Source: Streptomyces sp. QL37 (lineage in GTDB: Bacteria; Actinomycetota; Actinomycetes; Streptomycetales; Streptomycetaceae). From it: a stretch of DNA of 64,000 nt. Both the position numbers and the translations under genes were made by a program. This document shows, piece after piece, positions 1-8,370 of the stretch. The stretch lies in contig NZ_PTJS01000001.1 in NCBI RefSeq assembly GCF_002941025.1, positions 2,480,001 through 2,544,000 on the forward strand, read 5' to 3'. The number at the start of each line of letters is the position of its first letter. The stretch's first letter is position 1. The notes beneath the pieces are model-generated. The model did no database searches and had not been told where the DNA came from. It was given only the letters and a program-made list of their open reading frames with translations.

Positions 1-1
1 G

Positions 2-1039
2 GAACTGCGGGGCAAGCTCGACGACTACAAGGCCGCTCTCGCGGACCAGGCGTTCGAGCAGAAGTTGGCAGCGCAGGCGATGGGCCTGTTCGGCGAGCAG
101 GCCCAGGACGTTCAGGGGAAGCTCGCAGCACAGCAGCAGTCCGCGGACGGGCTCACCCAGTCCATCAACGCCTTGTCGAACGCCTACCTCCAGGCCCGTG
201 GCGGGATCCGCGGCATGGAGGCCGCGATCGACGCGGCTACCGAGGCGCTCCAGAAGAACGGGGCCACTCTCGACAACAACACGGAGAAGGGCCGCGCAAA
301 CAACGAGGCCCTCGACAACCTGGCGTCGGCCACGATGAAGGCCGCCGAGTCCGCCCGGGCGAACGGCGACTCTTGGGCGACCGTCAACGGGATCTACGAC
401 CGGGGCCGCGAGAAGTTGATCGCCTCGGCGGACGCCATGGGCCTGACCCGGGCGCAGGCCGTACGGCTGGCCGACCAGATCCTGCGGACCCCGGACAAGA
501 CCGCCCGTCTCAAGGGCAACATGGAAGACCTCCAGCACAAGTTGAACAGCGCGAAGAACCAGCTGAAAAAGGTTCCGGACTCCCGGAAAGCACGAGTCCG
601 CGCGGACATCTACCAGCTGGAGCAGGCCATCGCATCGGCCCGCCGCAAGCTTGACGCGATCAACGGCAAGACCTCCCACACCTACGTCATCACACACATG
701 GAAGCCCGCCGCGAAGGGTCGTACGGCACCGAGCTCGGCTACGCCCACGGCGGTGTCATCGGCGCGGCTGGCGGCGGCCCACGCTCCCGCATGACGCTCG
801 TCGGCGAGCAGGGGCCGGAGCTCGTGGACCTGGCCCCAGGGTCGAGGGTGCGGTCGAACCCGGACACGAAGCGGATGCTGGCCGGTGGTCATGCCGGCGG
901 TGGCGGGCAGCCAATCGTGATCCATCTGGATATCGCGGGCCGGTTCCTTGGCGAGGTCATCATCGACCCGCTGCGGCAGTCGGTCAGCTCCCGCGGCGGC
1001 AACGTGCAGGCGGTCCTGGGGAACGGAGGAGGACGATGA
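2..1039 (+). CDS. Phage tail tape measure protein, C-terminal part
   Basis: The frame is open from the first bases of the window, so the gene is cut at its 5' end and about 345 C-terminal residues are visible. The visible part is Ala/Gln/Lys-rich helix and coiled coil, then a Gly-rich segment with the GEQGPELVDLAPGSRV motif common near the end of actinophage tape-measure proteins. The family sets tail length and helps DNA entry. The stop codon overlaps the ATG of the next tail gene by 4 bases, as expected in a phage tail operon. Tape measure is inferred from this motif, the coiled coil and the position; I cannot see the long N-terminal repeat region. Confidence 0.8.
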   Translation, partial: ELRGKLDDYKAALADQAFEQKLAAQAMGLFGEQAQDVQGKLAAQQQSADGLTQSINALSNAYLQARGGIRGMEAAIDAATEALQKNGATLDNNTEKGRANNEALDNLASATMKAAESARANGDSWATVNGIYDRGREKLIASADAMGLTRAQAVRLADQILRTPDKTARLKGNMEDLQHKLNSAKNQLKKVPDSRKARVRADIYQLEQAIASARRKLDAINGKTSHTYVITHMEARREGSYGTELGYAHGGVIGAAGGGPRSRMTLVGEQGPELVDLAPGSRVRSNPDTKRMLAGGHAGGGGQPIVIHLDIAGRFLGEVIIDPLRQSVSSRGGNVQAVLGNGGGR

Positions 1040-4000
1040 CGTTCCCTGAGACGAACCTTCCCATCCAGGTGGAGCTTGATCTCGGCGGCACGTGGACGGA
1101 CATCACGGACGACGTCTACGAGCGTGACGCCATCCGCATCACCCGGGGCCGGTCCGACTGGGGCGGGGTCGTCGACCCGTCACGCTGCACTCTGACGCTG
1201 AAGAACCACACCGGGAACTACTCGCCGAGGAACCCACGCGGCGCGTACTACGGGCTGATCGGCCGGAACACTCCGATCAGGGTGTCGGTGCACTACGGCG
1301 AGACGTACATGGACATGACCGGCACCGCCCTGGACGGGGCGACAACACCGGACCATGCCTCTCTCGACATCACCGGCGACATCGACATCAGGGCCGACGT
1401 CACCACCGACCAGTGGATCAGCGGCCAGACAGTCGACCTTGCTGGAAAGTACGGAACCATCGGCGACCAGCGCTCGTGGGGCTTCTACATCAACCCCAAT
1501 GGCAGCCTGGGCTTCCTCTGGTCCCCCGACGGGACGTTCGCAAGCCGGATCGCGATCAGCTCCAACGCCGTGGTCGCACCCCTACTGTCCGGGCGCCTCG
1601 CCGCGCGCGCCACCCTCGACGTGAACAACGGATCCGGCGGCTACACGGTGCGCTTCTACACGGCTCCGACGATCAACGGCACATGGACCCAGCTCGGCAC
1701 CCCGATCATCGGTGGCGCCACAACCAGCGTCTACGCCAGCACGGCACCCATGGTCATCGGCGACGTCGCCGGCATCGCCTCCCTCGACATGGTCGGCCGC
1801 TACAACGCCCTCGAACTGCGGAACGGGATTGGCGGCACGCTCGTCGCGAACCCGGACTTCACCGCGCAGACCCCGGGCGCCCCCAGCTTCACCGACGGGT
1901 CAGGGCGCACGTGGACGCTGACCAGTAATTCCACCCTGGCCAACAAGAGGATTCGGTTCCACGGCGAGATCTCTGCCTGGCCCGTTCGGTGGGGCACCGG
2001 CGGCAACGACGTGTACGTCCCAGTGGAGGCGTCTGGGATTCTGCGCCGCCTCGGCCAGGGCGCGTCTCCTCTCCAGTCGACGCTGCGCCGCCGTGTCCCC
2101 TCCGATCCGAACCTCATTGCGTACTGGCCGATGGAGGAGGGGAAGACCGCCACCAGGGCGTACAGCCCCCTGGCCGGGGTCACACCTATGGCCGCGTCCG
2201 GACTGGACTATGAGCAGGTCGACACCCTCGCCGGGTCGTCACCGCTGCCCGCACTGGATTCAACGCCAGGTGCAGGTTTGCCGATGCTCACCGGCGTCGT
2301 GCCGGCCAGCTCTCCGGGCACCTTCATGGTGGAGTTCGTGTATCGGCATGACTCGCCTGCGGCCACGCTGTGGACCTACATGCGGATCCTCACCACTGGC
2401 ACCGTACGCGAGTGGTACCTGCAAATGAACGCGACGGGCGGACGGATCGTCGGCCAGGACCGCGACGGCACCAACGTCATCAGCCGTGCCTTCGCCTGGG
2501 GTGCTGGCCAGGCCCCGTTCAACGCCTGGTACCGGATGCGGTTCTACGTCGCACAGAACGGGTCGAACTACGACTACGACCTGAACTGGATCCAGATCGG
2601 CTCCACAGTCGTCGGGATCTCGGGCAGCGAGCCCGGGACGGCCGGCCGTATCACGACAGTGGGCTCCCCTCCTGGCGGCTACGCCTCGGAACTCAACGGC
2701 CTGGCGCTCGGCCACATCGCCGTATTCGGGTCAACGAGCTCCACGGTGTTCAACTTCGCCGACCACGGCTACAACGGCGAACGCGCCGGGGACCGGATCA
2801 GACGCCTCCGGACGGAGGAGAACCTCCCGCTCCTCATCGGCGGGTCCCTCGCGGAGACGGAACCGATGGGCCCACAGCGACCGGACACCATCATGGCCCT
2901 GCTCCAGGAGGCCGCTGACGTCGACGGAGGAATCCTGTACGAGCGGCGCGACTCCCTGAGCCTCGTCTATCGCTCCCGCGCCACCCTGTACAACCAGCCA
3001 GTGACACTGTCCCTGAACTACCAGGGCAGCGACGGCCTGGTCACCCCGCTGGAGCCGGTCGACGACGACCAGCGGGTGCGCAACGACATCCTCGTGACAC
3101 GCGAGGGCGGCGGCTCCGGCCGATCCGTTGCCTCGGAGGGCCCGCTGTCGACGCTGGCCCCGCCCGAGGGGGTGGGCCGGTACAACGAGGCGATCACGCT
3201 CAACCTGTTCGACGACGAGCAGACGACGAGGCACGCCGAGTGGCGGCTACACCTCGGGACGTGGGATGAGGCCCGCTATCCGCAGGTGCGGGTCTTGCTG
3301 CAAAGCGCCTCGGGTGTAATCGCGGACGCGGTGTCCGCCGACATCGGGGACCGGATGCAGATCACGAACCCCCCAGTGTGGCTGCCGCCCGATGCCATCG
3401 ACTTGCAGGTGCAGGGCTACACGGAGCTGTTGCATCAGGGTCGGTGGGAGCTGGATTTCAACTGCACTCCGTACGGGCCGTGGGAGATCGGCGTCTTCGA
3501 CGACGCAGAGCGGGGCCGATACGACACGGGCGGGTCGACACTCGCCTCGTCAGCTACCTCATCTGCAACGACTCTGTCGGTGGCTTCAACGGCTGGGCCG
3601 TGGGTGACGGACGGACGCCATTACCCGTTCGAGCTGGTCATGGGGGGCGAGGTCGTAACAGCGGTGTCAGCCGGCACTGTGCTGACGCCGAACCCGTTGC
3701 TGCTGCAAGACCTCGTCGGGTGGTCCCAACTATCGTCGGTCATCACCTACTCCACTGCGGTCGTGCACACGGACGCCGGAGCTACGGCATCGCTGCTGAT
3801 GACCCCAACCGGGGCGTCGTCCGCGTCAGCCACCACGTCCCCGAGCAGCCCGGTCGGAAGCGTGACCCCGGGCGCCTCGTACACGATGTGTGGCTGGGTG
3901 TACTCCCCGACCGGGTGGCCAGACATGCGGATCATCACCGACTGGGCCACAGCGGCCGACGCCACCATTTCCACGTCCCCGTCGGTGGCCATCCCCGTGC

Positions 4001-4263
4001 CGGCCGGGGTATGGACGTGGATCACGGTCACGGCCACGGCTCCAGCGCTGGCGTCTCGCGCCAGAGTGCGAGCCCGGATCGGCGCCTCACCGGCAGTCAC
4101 AGACATCAGCTATTGGTGGGGCGTGCGGCTGATCGCCGACTCCACCGTGACCAACAGCAGCCCCCAGACGATGACCGTGGTCCGGTCCGTCAACGGCATC
4201 AGTAAGGACCACCCGACCGGGACGGACATCCGCCTCGCCCATTCCACGATCTACGCCCTGTAG
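1036..4263 (+). CDS. Phage minor tail protein with LamG-like domains
   Basis: This 1075-residue protein follows the tape-measure gene with an ATGA overlap. The N-terminal ~95 residues (a beta-rich segment starting with PIQVELDLGGTWTDIT) look like the start of siphophage distal/minor tail proteins. Two concanavalin/LamG-like regions follow, about residues 100-280 and 360-600; the second opens with the typical LIAYWPMEEG phrase. The C-terminal third is Ser/Thr-rich beta structure. Its likely role is in the tail tip or fibre, possibly binding host glycans. The receptor cannot be inferred. The next gene starts 9 bases downstream, so the two are probably co-transcribed. Confidence 0.75.
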   Translation: MTFPETNLPIQVELDLGGTWTDITDDVYERDAIRITRGRSDWGGVVDPSRCTLTLKNHTGNYSPRNPRGAYYGLIGRNTPIRVSVHYGETYMDMTGTALDGATTPDHASLDITGDIDIRADVTTDQWISGQTVDLAGKYGTIGDQRSWGFYINPNGSLGFLWSPDGTFASRIAISSNAVVAPLLSGRLAARATLDVNNGSGGYTVRFYTAPTINGTWTQLGTPIIGGATTSVYASTAPMVIGDVAGIASLDMVGRYNALELRNGIGGTLVANPDFTAQTPGAPSFTDGSGRTWTLTSNSTLANKRIRFHGEISAWPVRWGTGGNDVYVPVEASGILRRLGQGASPLQSTLRRRVPSDPNLIAYWPMEEGKTATRAYSPLAGVTPMAASGLDYEQVDTLAGSSPLPALDSTPGAGLPMLTGVVPASSPGTFMVEFVYRHDSPAATLWTYMRILTTGTVREWYLQMNATGGRIVGQDRDGTNVISRAFAWGAGQAPFNAWYRMRFYVAQNGSNYDYDLNWIQIGSTVVGISGSEPGTAGRITTVGSPPGGYASELNGLALGHIAVFGSTSSTVFNFADHGYNGERAGDRIRRLRTEENLPLLIGGSLAETEPMGPQRPDTIMALLQEAADVDGGILYERRDSLSLVYRSRATLYNQPVTLSLNYQGSDGLVTPLEPVDDDQRVRNDILVTREGGGSGRSVASEGPLSTLAPPEGVGRYNEAITLNLFDDEQTTRHAEWRLHLGTWDEARYPQVRVLLQSASGVIADAVSADIGDRMQITNPPVWLPPDAIDLQVQGYTELLHQGRWELDFNCTPYGPWEIGVFDDAERGRYDTGGSTLASSATSSATTLSVASTAGPWVTDGRHYPFELVMGGEVVTAVSAGTVLTPNPLLLQDLVGWSQLSSVITYSTAVVHTDAGATASLLMTPTGASSASATTSPSSPVGSVTPGASYTMCGWVYSPTGWPDMRIITDWATAADATISTSPSVAIPVPAGVWTWITVTATAPALASRARVRARIGASPAVTDISYWWGVRLIADSTVTNSSPQTMTVVRSVNGISKDHPTGTDIRLAHSTIYAL

Positions 4264-4272
4264 GAGGCACCC

Positions 4273-4773
4273 ATGCCCGATCTTGCCCTCGCTGGGGAAC
4301 GGCTCATCGCATCCGTGGAGAACGCACGCGCGCCCTTCACCGTGAACTACACGGCGATCAGCACGAACACCCCCGGCACGCCGGTGACCACCGAGACAGC
4401 CTGGATCAGCACCCCCGCAATCACCTTCCTGCCGGGCCGCAGCTACCGGCTCACGATCAAGGGCCTGCTGACGCCGACCGCCGCGAGCAGCGAGGGGAGG
4501 ATCCGCGTCCACCGGGACACCGTCAGCGGAGCCACCCTGTACGACAGCTTTCGCATCACGACCCCCAGTTCAGGGGCGAACTACGGCTTCGAGTTTTCGA
4601 ACCTCATCTCGAACAACGGCAGTTCTGCCGTCAGTGCCGTACTCGTGGGCACCGTGTCCCGGGACTCCGGGACCGCCACGTACTCCGTGGCCTCATCGGC
4701 AACGCACGTCGCCTACCTCCACACCGAGGACTTCGGGCCCGCCTCGGACTTTCCCGGCGCCACCCCGCTCTGA
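4273..4773 (+). CDS. Small phage tail-associated protein, unknown
   Basis: This 166-residue protein starts 9 bases after the minor tail gene, with a GGAGG ribosome site overlapping the previous stop. It is beta-rich with many Thr and Ser, has no signal peptide or membrane segment, and lacks recognisable catalytic motifs. Its place between tail and lysis genes suggests a tail-fibre accessory or head-domain decoration protein. Function is inferred only from position and composition. Confidence 0.6.
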   Translation: MPDLALAGERLIASVENARAPFTVNYTAISTNTPGTPVTTETAWISTPAITFLPGRSYRLTIKGLLTPTAASSEGRIRVHRDTVSGATLYDSFRITTPSSGANYGFEFSNLISNNGSSAVSAVLVGTVSRDSGTATYSVASSATHVAYLHTEDFGPASDFPGATPL

Positions 4774-4832
4774 CCCTGACCACCTGGACGCCGGCCACCC
4801 GGCCGGTCCGTCTCCCAACGTCTGGAGGCCTC

Positions 4833-5765
4833 ATGGCCACACCGCTGGCCCCCGACCGCCTGCTTTCCGCGCTGCGCGCCGAGGGCGTGCGCGTCGTCGA
4901 GTACAAGAACTGGCGCACCCACCGACGCCCCACGTCGACCGGCACGTTCGGCCCGATCAACGGCGTGATGCTCCACCACACCGTCACCACCGGCGCGTCC
5001 GGCTCCGTCGCCCTCTGCTACAACGGGCACTCCGTTTTGCCCGGGCCGCTCTGCCACGGCGTCATCGACAAGGGCGGTACGTTGCACCTCGTGTCCGCCG
5101 GCCGTGCGAACCATGCGGGCCTGGGCGACGACGACGTCCTGCGCCAGGTTCAGAACGAGGACTACGACCGGGGCAAACTCCTCGTCCCGAACGAGGCGAA
5201 CACCGACGGGAACACCCGCTTCTACGGATTCGAGTGCGTCAACCTCGGCGACGGGAAGGACCCGTGGCCCGCCGTCCAGCGCGACGCCATGGTGCGCGCG
5301 TCGGCCGCGATCCTGCGGGCATACGGCGGTCCGAAGAAGGGTTGGACCGCGCTCAGTGTGATCGGCCACAAGGAGTGGCAGCCCGGAAAGATCGACCCCC
5401 GCACCGGCACCGGCGGTGTCGACGTGGCCCCGCCCGTCCTGCGCCGTCTCATCGATGAGCGCCTGGCCCACCCTGCGTCCTGGTCCCCCGGGGCCAGCAC
5501 CACCACCCCTTCCACCACCCCGTCCGAGGAGGACCCGATGGCAGGCATGACCCGTGAGCAGATCTACGACGCCGTGTGGCGCACCGACCGGATGACGCCG
5601 CCTGATGGCCGCGCCACGAGGGACAACCCCACCTGGGCGGCAGAGAGCGTCCTGCGCGATGCCGCGTCCTACGCCACCCGCGCTGAAGCCGCCGCCGTGC
5701 GGGTCGAGGCTGCCGCGGCCCGCATCGAGAAGACCCTCGCCGCCCTCACCACCAAGGGAGCCTGA
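4833..5765 (+). CDS. Phage endolysin, N-acetylmuramoyl-L-alanine amidase
   Basis: The 310-residue protein has an Amidase_2/PGRP-type domain over roughly residues 20-200. Probable zinc ligands or active-site positions are visible at MLHHT (His48/His49) and in GHKEW (His179 onward); an FECVNLGDG segment lies between them. The family cuts the bond between muramic acid and the peptide stem to release phage. The C-terminal ~75 residues, after a Thr/Ser/Pro linker, are an Ala/Arg-rich helical region rather than an obvious wall-binding domain. An in-frame ATG at 5538 has its own strong ribosome site (see findings). The holin-like gene follows 3 bases later. Confidence 0.9.
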   Translation: MATPLAPDRLLSALRAEGVRVVEYKNWRTHRRPTSTGTFGPINGVMLHHTVTTGASGSVALCYNGHSVLPGPLCHGVIDKGGTLHLVSAGRANHAGLGDDDVLRQVQNEDYDRGKLLVPNEANTDGNTRFYGFECVNLGDGKDPWPAVQRDAMVRASAAILRAYGGPKKGWTALSVIGHKEWQPGKIDPRTGTGGVDVAPPVLRRLIDERLAHPASWSPGASTTTPSTTPSEEDPMAGMTREQIYDAVWRTDRMTPPDGRATRDNPTWAAESVLRDAASYATRAEAAAVRVEAAAARIEKTLAALTTKGA

Positions 5766-5768
5766 CCC

Positions 5769-6125
5769 ATGAAGATCTTCGGAAGAGAACCCGCTCTCTG
5801 GCTCAACAGCCTCGCCGCCATCCTGGGGCTCGTGGTGACGTTCAACGTCGGCCTCACGGAGGACCAGGCCGGATGGCTCGTCGCCGGCACGTCCGCGGTC
5901 CTCGGCGCGATCGCCGCCGCCCTGACCCGACCGATCGCCGTGCAGGCGTTCACCGCCGCCGTCGCCACGATCGCCAGCGGTGTCGGCGCGTTCGGGTTCG
6001 AGGTCGCCCCGACCACCACAGCCGCCATCAACGGCTGCGTGCTGGCCGTGCTGATGTTCATCACCCGTGGCCAGGTCTCCCCCATCACGCCGCCCGCGCC
6101 CGCGGCCCGGCCGACCAGCGTCTGA
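5769..6125 (+). CDS. Holin-like phage membrane protein
   Basis: The 118-residue product is mostly hydrophobic, with segments near residues 11-31, 38-57, 62-79 and 86-101, separated by short polar turns, and a short Pro-rich tail. Small size, multiple membrane segments and position directly after the endolysin fit an actinophage holin that permeabilises the membrane at lysis. There is no sequence-specific motif, so holin is a context call. Its start lies 3 bases after the endolysin stop, with GGGAG upstream. Confidence 0.7.
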   Translation: MKIFGREPALWLNSLAAILGLVVTFNVGLTEDQAGWLVAGTSAVLGAIAAALTRPIAVQAFTAAVATIASGVGAFGFEVAPTTTAAINGCVLAVLMFITRGQVSPITPPAPAARPTSV

Positions 6126-6141
6126 ACGAGCGGAGTAGCAC

Positions 6142-6489
6142 GTGCCCGACGAGCCGACTCTCGGCGAGGTGATGCGTCGCCTCGAAGACGTCCGCGCTGA
6201 CCTGAAGGACGACTTCCGAGAGCTCGGCCTCCGACTCGACAGCAAGGTCAGCCTGGAGCGGTACCAGCTCGAGCAGGCAGCCCGTGACGAGTCGCTGAAG
6301 CTGGTGGTCGAGCGGGTCAAGGGCATCGAGGAGGCGCGCGAGCAGGAGGCCCGCGCGCACCGTGAGGAGGAGCAGCGCCTCGCGGACCGGCGCGCCGCAG
6401 ACCGGCGCCTCATCTTCACCGCGCTCGTCGCACCGGTTCTCCTGCTGATTCTGACCGTGTACCTAAGCGCCCAGGGGGCGGGAGCGTGA
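6142..6489 (+). CDS. Tail-anchored coiled-coil phage protein
   Basis: This 115-residue protein has a GTG start behind a GGAG site. Residues ~1-85 are a charged amphipathic helix rich in Glu, Arg and Leu (coiled coil). A C-terminal hydrophobic stretch (about residues 91-111) is a likely membrane anchor. Proteins of this layout often follow holins in Streptomyces phages and may be a second holin or lysis regulator. Function is not shown by the sequence. The last four bases overlap the GTG of the collagen-like gene, which points to translational coupling. Confidence 0.6.
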   Translation: MPDEPTLGEVMRRLEDVRADLKDDFRELGLRLDSKVSLERYQLEQAARDESLKLVVERVKGIEEAREQEARAHREEEQRLADRRAADRRLIFTALVAPVLLLILTVYLSAQGAGA

Positions 6490-7127
6490 GACGGCATAAG
6501 AGCCCGGGCGCCGAACGGCGGCGCAGCGATCTCCTGTTCGGCCTTGCGGCGGCCGTGGCCCTGGCTGGGTTCGCGTTCCTCGTCGTCACCGTGCAGGGCC
6601 TGTCTGGTGAGCTGCGTACGGCGAACGAGGCGCGCGACCAGCTGGCGCAGCAGGTGGAGCGGCTCGGCGCATCCCCCGTCGCCGGGCCGCCAGGGTCCCG
6701 TGGTGAGCCTGGGAAGGGGGCAGCCGGGCCGAGCGGTCCAGCGGGGCCGCAGGGCAGGCAGGGCGCCGCTGGCAAGCCTGGTCCGGCGGGTCCGACCGGG
6801 CCGGTCGGACCGAGTGGGGCCCCCGGTACGGACGGTGTCGGCGAGGTCGGCCCGTCCGGCGCTGCGGGTACGGATGGGCAGTCGGTCGTCGGCCCGGCCG
6901 GCCCGCCGGGTGAGGCTGGTCCGCCGGGGCCAGCTGGCCAGGATGGTGCGGATGGTCGGGACGGGGCGGATGGGCAGACGTGCCCGGCCGGGTACTCGTT
7001 GCAGCCGCCGCCGGGTGATCCCGATGGGCTCATGTGCCGCCGGGATGGGGCTCCCGCGCAACCGGAGGAGCCAGACCCGGATGGGTCACCGCTGGCTCTG
7101 GATCCGTTCCGCCGGCAGTACCCCTGA
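6486..7127 (+). CDS. Membrane-anchored collagen-like protein
   Basis: This 213-residue product has a basic N-terminus, one membrane segment (about residues 15-38), a short coiled coil (40-60), then a Gly-X-Y collagen-like stretch over residues 67-163 with short interruptions. The tail has two Cys residues (Cys166 and one near residue 188) and is Pro-rich. The topology predicts a trimeric triple helix outside the cell or across the wall. In phages, collagen repeats usually sit in tail fibres; here a membrane anchor and placement in the lysis cassette make a cell-envelope role as likely. It starts with GTG overlapping the previous stop. Confidence 0.75.
   Translation: MRRHKSPGAERRRSDLLFGLAAAVALAGFAFLVVTVQGLSGELRTANEARDQLAQQVERLGASPVAGPPGSRGEPGKGAAGPSGPAGPQGRQGAAGKPGPAGPTGPVGPSGAPGTDGVGEVGPSGAAGTDGQSVVGPAGPPGEAGPPGPAGQDGADGRDGADGQTCPAGYSLQPPPGDPDGLMCRRDGAPAQPEEPDPDGSPLALDPFRRQYP
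6684..6974 (+). repeat. Collagen-like Gly-X-Y coding repeat
   Basis: In-frame Gly-X-Y triplets run for about 97 codons inside the collagen-like gene, often GPP, GPA, GAP or GTD. The DNA is accordingly a degenerate 9-base repeat rich in GGN. Confidence 0.85.
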
Positions 7128-7135
7128 ACTACGAG

Positions 7136-7163
7136 CGCCCCTCCTGCTGTTGCTGGAGGGGCG
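7136..7163. terminator. Terminator between convergent phage genes
   Basis: CGCCCCTCC and GGAGGGGCG form a 9-bp perfect stem with a 10-base loop just after the collagen-like stop. It serves the rightward lysis operon and probably the leftward HTH gene too. Confidence 0.75.
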
Positions 7164-7178
7164 TTGTCGTGCGCGCAG

Positions 7179-7391
7179 CTACGCCCCCTGCTCGTCGGCC
7201 CTTTTCTTGATCCGCCGTACGTACTCGCGGGTCCACCCGGTGATGCGGGCGACGGTGGCTTGAGCTCCTCGTTCCTCGTTCTGCTGGAGGACGGCGACTG
7301 CTTCGGCTTGGAGATCCTCGCGGGCAGCGTCGAATGCCTGCTCTGCTTCGCGGTACCGCTGAGCTGCAAGTTCAAGTCGGGCTGTATCCAT
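7179..7391 (-). CDS. Small HTH-like protein
   Basis: A 70-residue protein is read from an ATG at 7391, chosen because GGGAGG lies 9 bases upstream; an ATG at 7421 is possible but lacks such a site. The N-terminal half is a charged helix. The C-terminal half (QATVARITGWTREYVRRIKKR) looks like a helix-turn-helix of the kind found in small phage and Streptomyces regulators. It is convergent to the collagen-like gene. DNA binding is inferred from this motif; target unknown. Confidence 0.55.
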   Translation of the reverse strand: MDTARLELAAQRYREAEQAFDAAREDLQAEAVAVLQQNEERGAQATVARITGWTREYVRRIKKRADEQGA

Positions 7392-7506
7392 GGGACGCAT
7401 CCTCCCACACGGCTTGGCCAAGTCGCTATGCCAACACCGTTGACATTAGCCTACCGAGTAGGCCAACATGGGTCTCACAAGGAAGCGCGGCAACGAGGGG
7501 GACCCC

Positions 7507-7932
7507 ATGAAGACCACCACCACCGAGACCCAGGCACAGACCCTCACCCGCCTCCTCGCCGCCGCCGACCGCCAGCACCCCGTCACCATCACCTACCTCA
7601 AGGAGGAGAAGGACGAGAACGGCCGCAAGACCGGCAACCTCGTCGAGACCATCCGCACCATCGAGGTGTACGACGTCCGCACCACGAAGGCCGGGAACGT
7701 CACCCTCCGCGCCATGGACCGCGAGAGCGGCGAGTCCCGCACCTTCCGCCTCGACCGCATCCAGGCGTACACGATCCACCGCACCGCCTACACCGTGGCC
7801 CGCCCCGCCCGCACCGAGACCACCACCGTCCTGCCGGCCGCCACCTGCGCCGCCACCGTCATCGGCCGCGAGCTCGCCCGCGACGGCGCCGCCTACTACG
7901 CCGACCGGTACGCCATCCTCGCCGCCGCCTGA
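7507..7932 (+). CDS. Stand-alone WYL-domain-like protein
   Basis: The 141-residue product begins at an ATG preceded by GAGGGGG. Residues ~12-90 match the WYL pattern: an opening helix, a VTITYL strand, an R-x-I-E-V strand, and a closing RTFRLDRI motif. WYL domains usually sense ligands or nucleic acid and are attached to a helix-turn-helix. No DNA-binding domain is present here, so the protein may act as a partner or modulator. The C-terminus (about 90-141) is Ala-rich and helical. It is monocistronic between two hairpins and may be an element-encoded regulator of defence or lysogeny. Confidence 0.6.
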   Translation: MKTTTTETQAQTLTRLLAAADRQHPVTITYLKEEKDENGRKTGNLVETIRTIEVYDVRTTKAGNVTLRAMDRESGESRTFRLDRIQAYTIHRTAYTVARPARTETTTVLPAATCAATVIGRELARDGAAYYADRYAILAAA

Positions 7933-7942
7933 CGAACCAGCA

Positions 7943-7974
7943 GCGCCCCCTCTCCCCGCGGGGAGAAGGGGCGC
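7943..7974. terminator. Bidirectional terminator
   Basis: A nearly perfect long stem (GCGCCCC…GGGGCGC outer arms with inner CTCCCC/GGGGAG) sits between the convergent WYL gene and the next leftward gene. Confidence 0.75.
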
Positions 7975-7990
7975 ATCGCACTGCCGAAGG

Positions 7991-8305
7991 TCAGTCGTCG
8001 TCAGGGTGCCGGACCACACGCCGCAGCTCCCGCTCAACCTCAAACCGGGACTGCCCGGTCGCCGCCGCATGGGCGGTAATCGCCGCCTGCACCCGAGCTG
8101 CGGTATCCACCGTCAGCCGTTGTTCTTGCTGCTCTGCCCACGCTGCGCGCTCCAGCTCGATGAGCTCATCATTCAGTTCGATTGCCACGGCCGGATCGTA
8201 CGACTCCCACCCCGGGCGCCGGCCGGAGCCAGGTCCGCCGTTCGCGCCGATCACCCGATTGCGAGCAACCCGCAGGCTCCGACCGCGTCCCGCAATCCAC
8301 AGCAA
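7991..8305 (-). CDS. Small hypothetical protein, helical
   Basis: The open frame encodes up to 104 residues. The conserved-looking part is the last ~65 (from VAIELNDELIELE), an acidic then Arg-rich pair of helices, so a GTG start at 8188 is as plausible as the ATG at 8305. Neither has a clear ribosome site. The C-terminal segment SRFEVERELRRVVRHP could bind DNA or a partner. I recognise no family. It is convergent with the WYL gene and divergent from the DUF6879 gene. Confidence 0.45.
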   Translation of the reverse strand: MLWIAGRGRSLRVARNRVIGANGGPGSGRRPGWESYDPAVAIELNDELIELERAAWAEQQEQRLTVDTAARVQAAITAHAAATGQSRFEVERELRRVVRHPDDD

Positions 8306-8370
8306 TTTTCAGGCAGCCCCCAGCTATCCGGCGCATCCTGGACTCTCAACCAGTCCAGACGGAGGGTGAC

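Noticed and set aside
6684..6974. Short regular DNA repeat that could be taken for a CRISPR or minisatellite
   Set aside because: It is an in-frame Gly-X-Y coding repeat with degenerate third bases and no spacers.
4713..7061. 782-residue minus-strand frame opposite the endolysin and collagen genes
   Set aside because: Composition is Arg/Gly-rich, no motif, and it crosses several well-supported phage genes.
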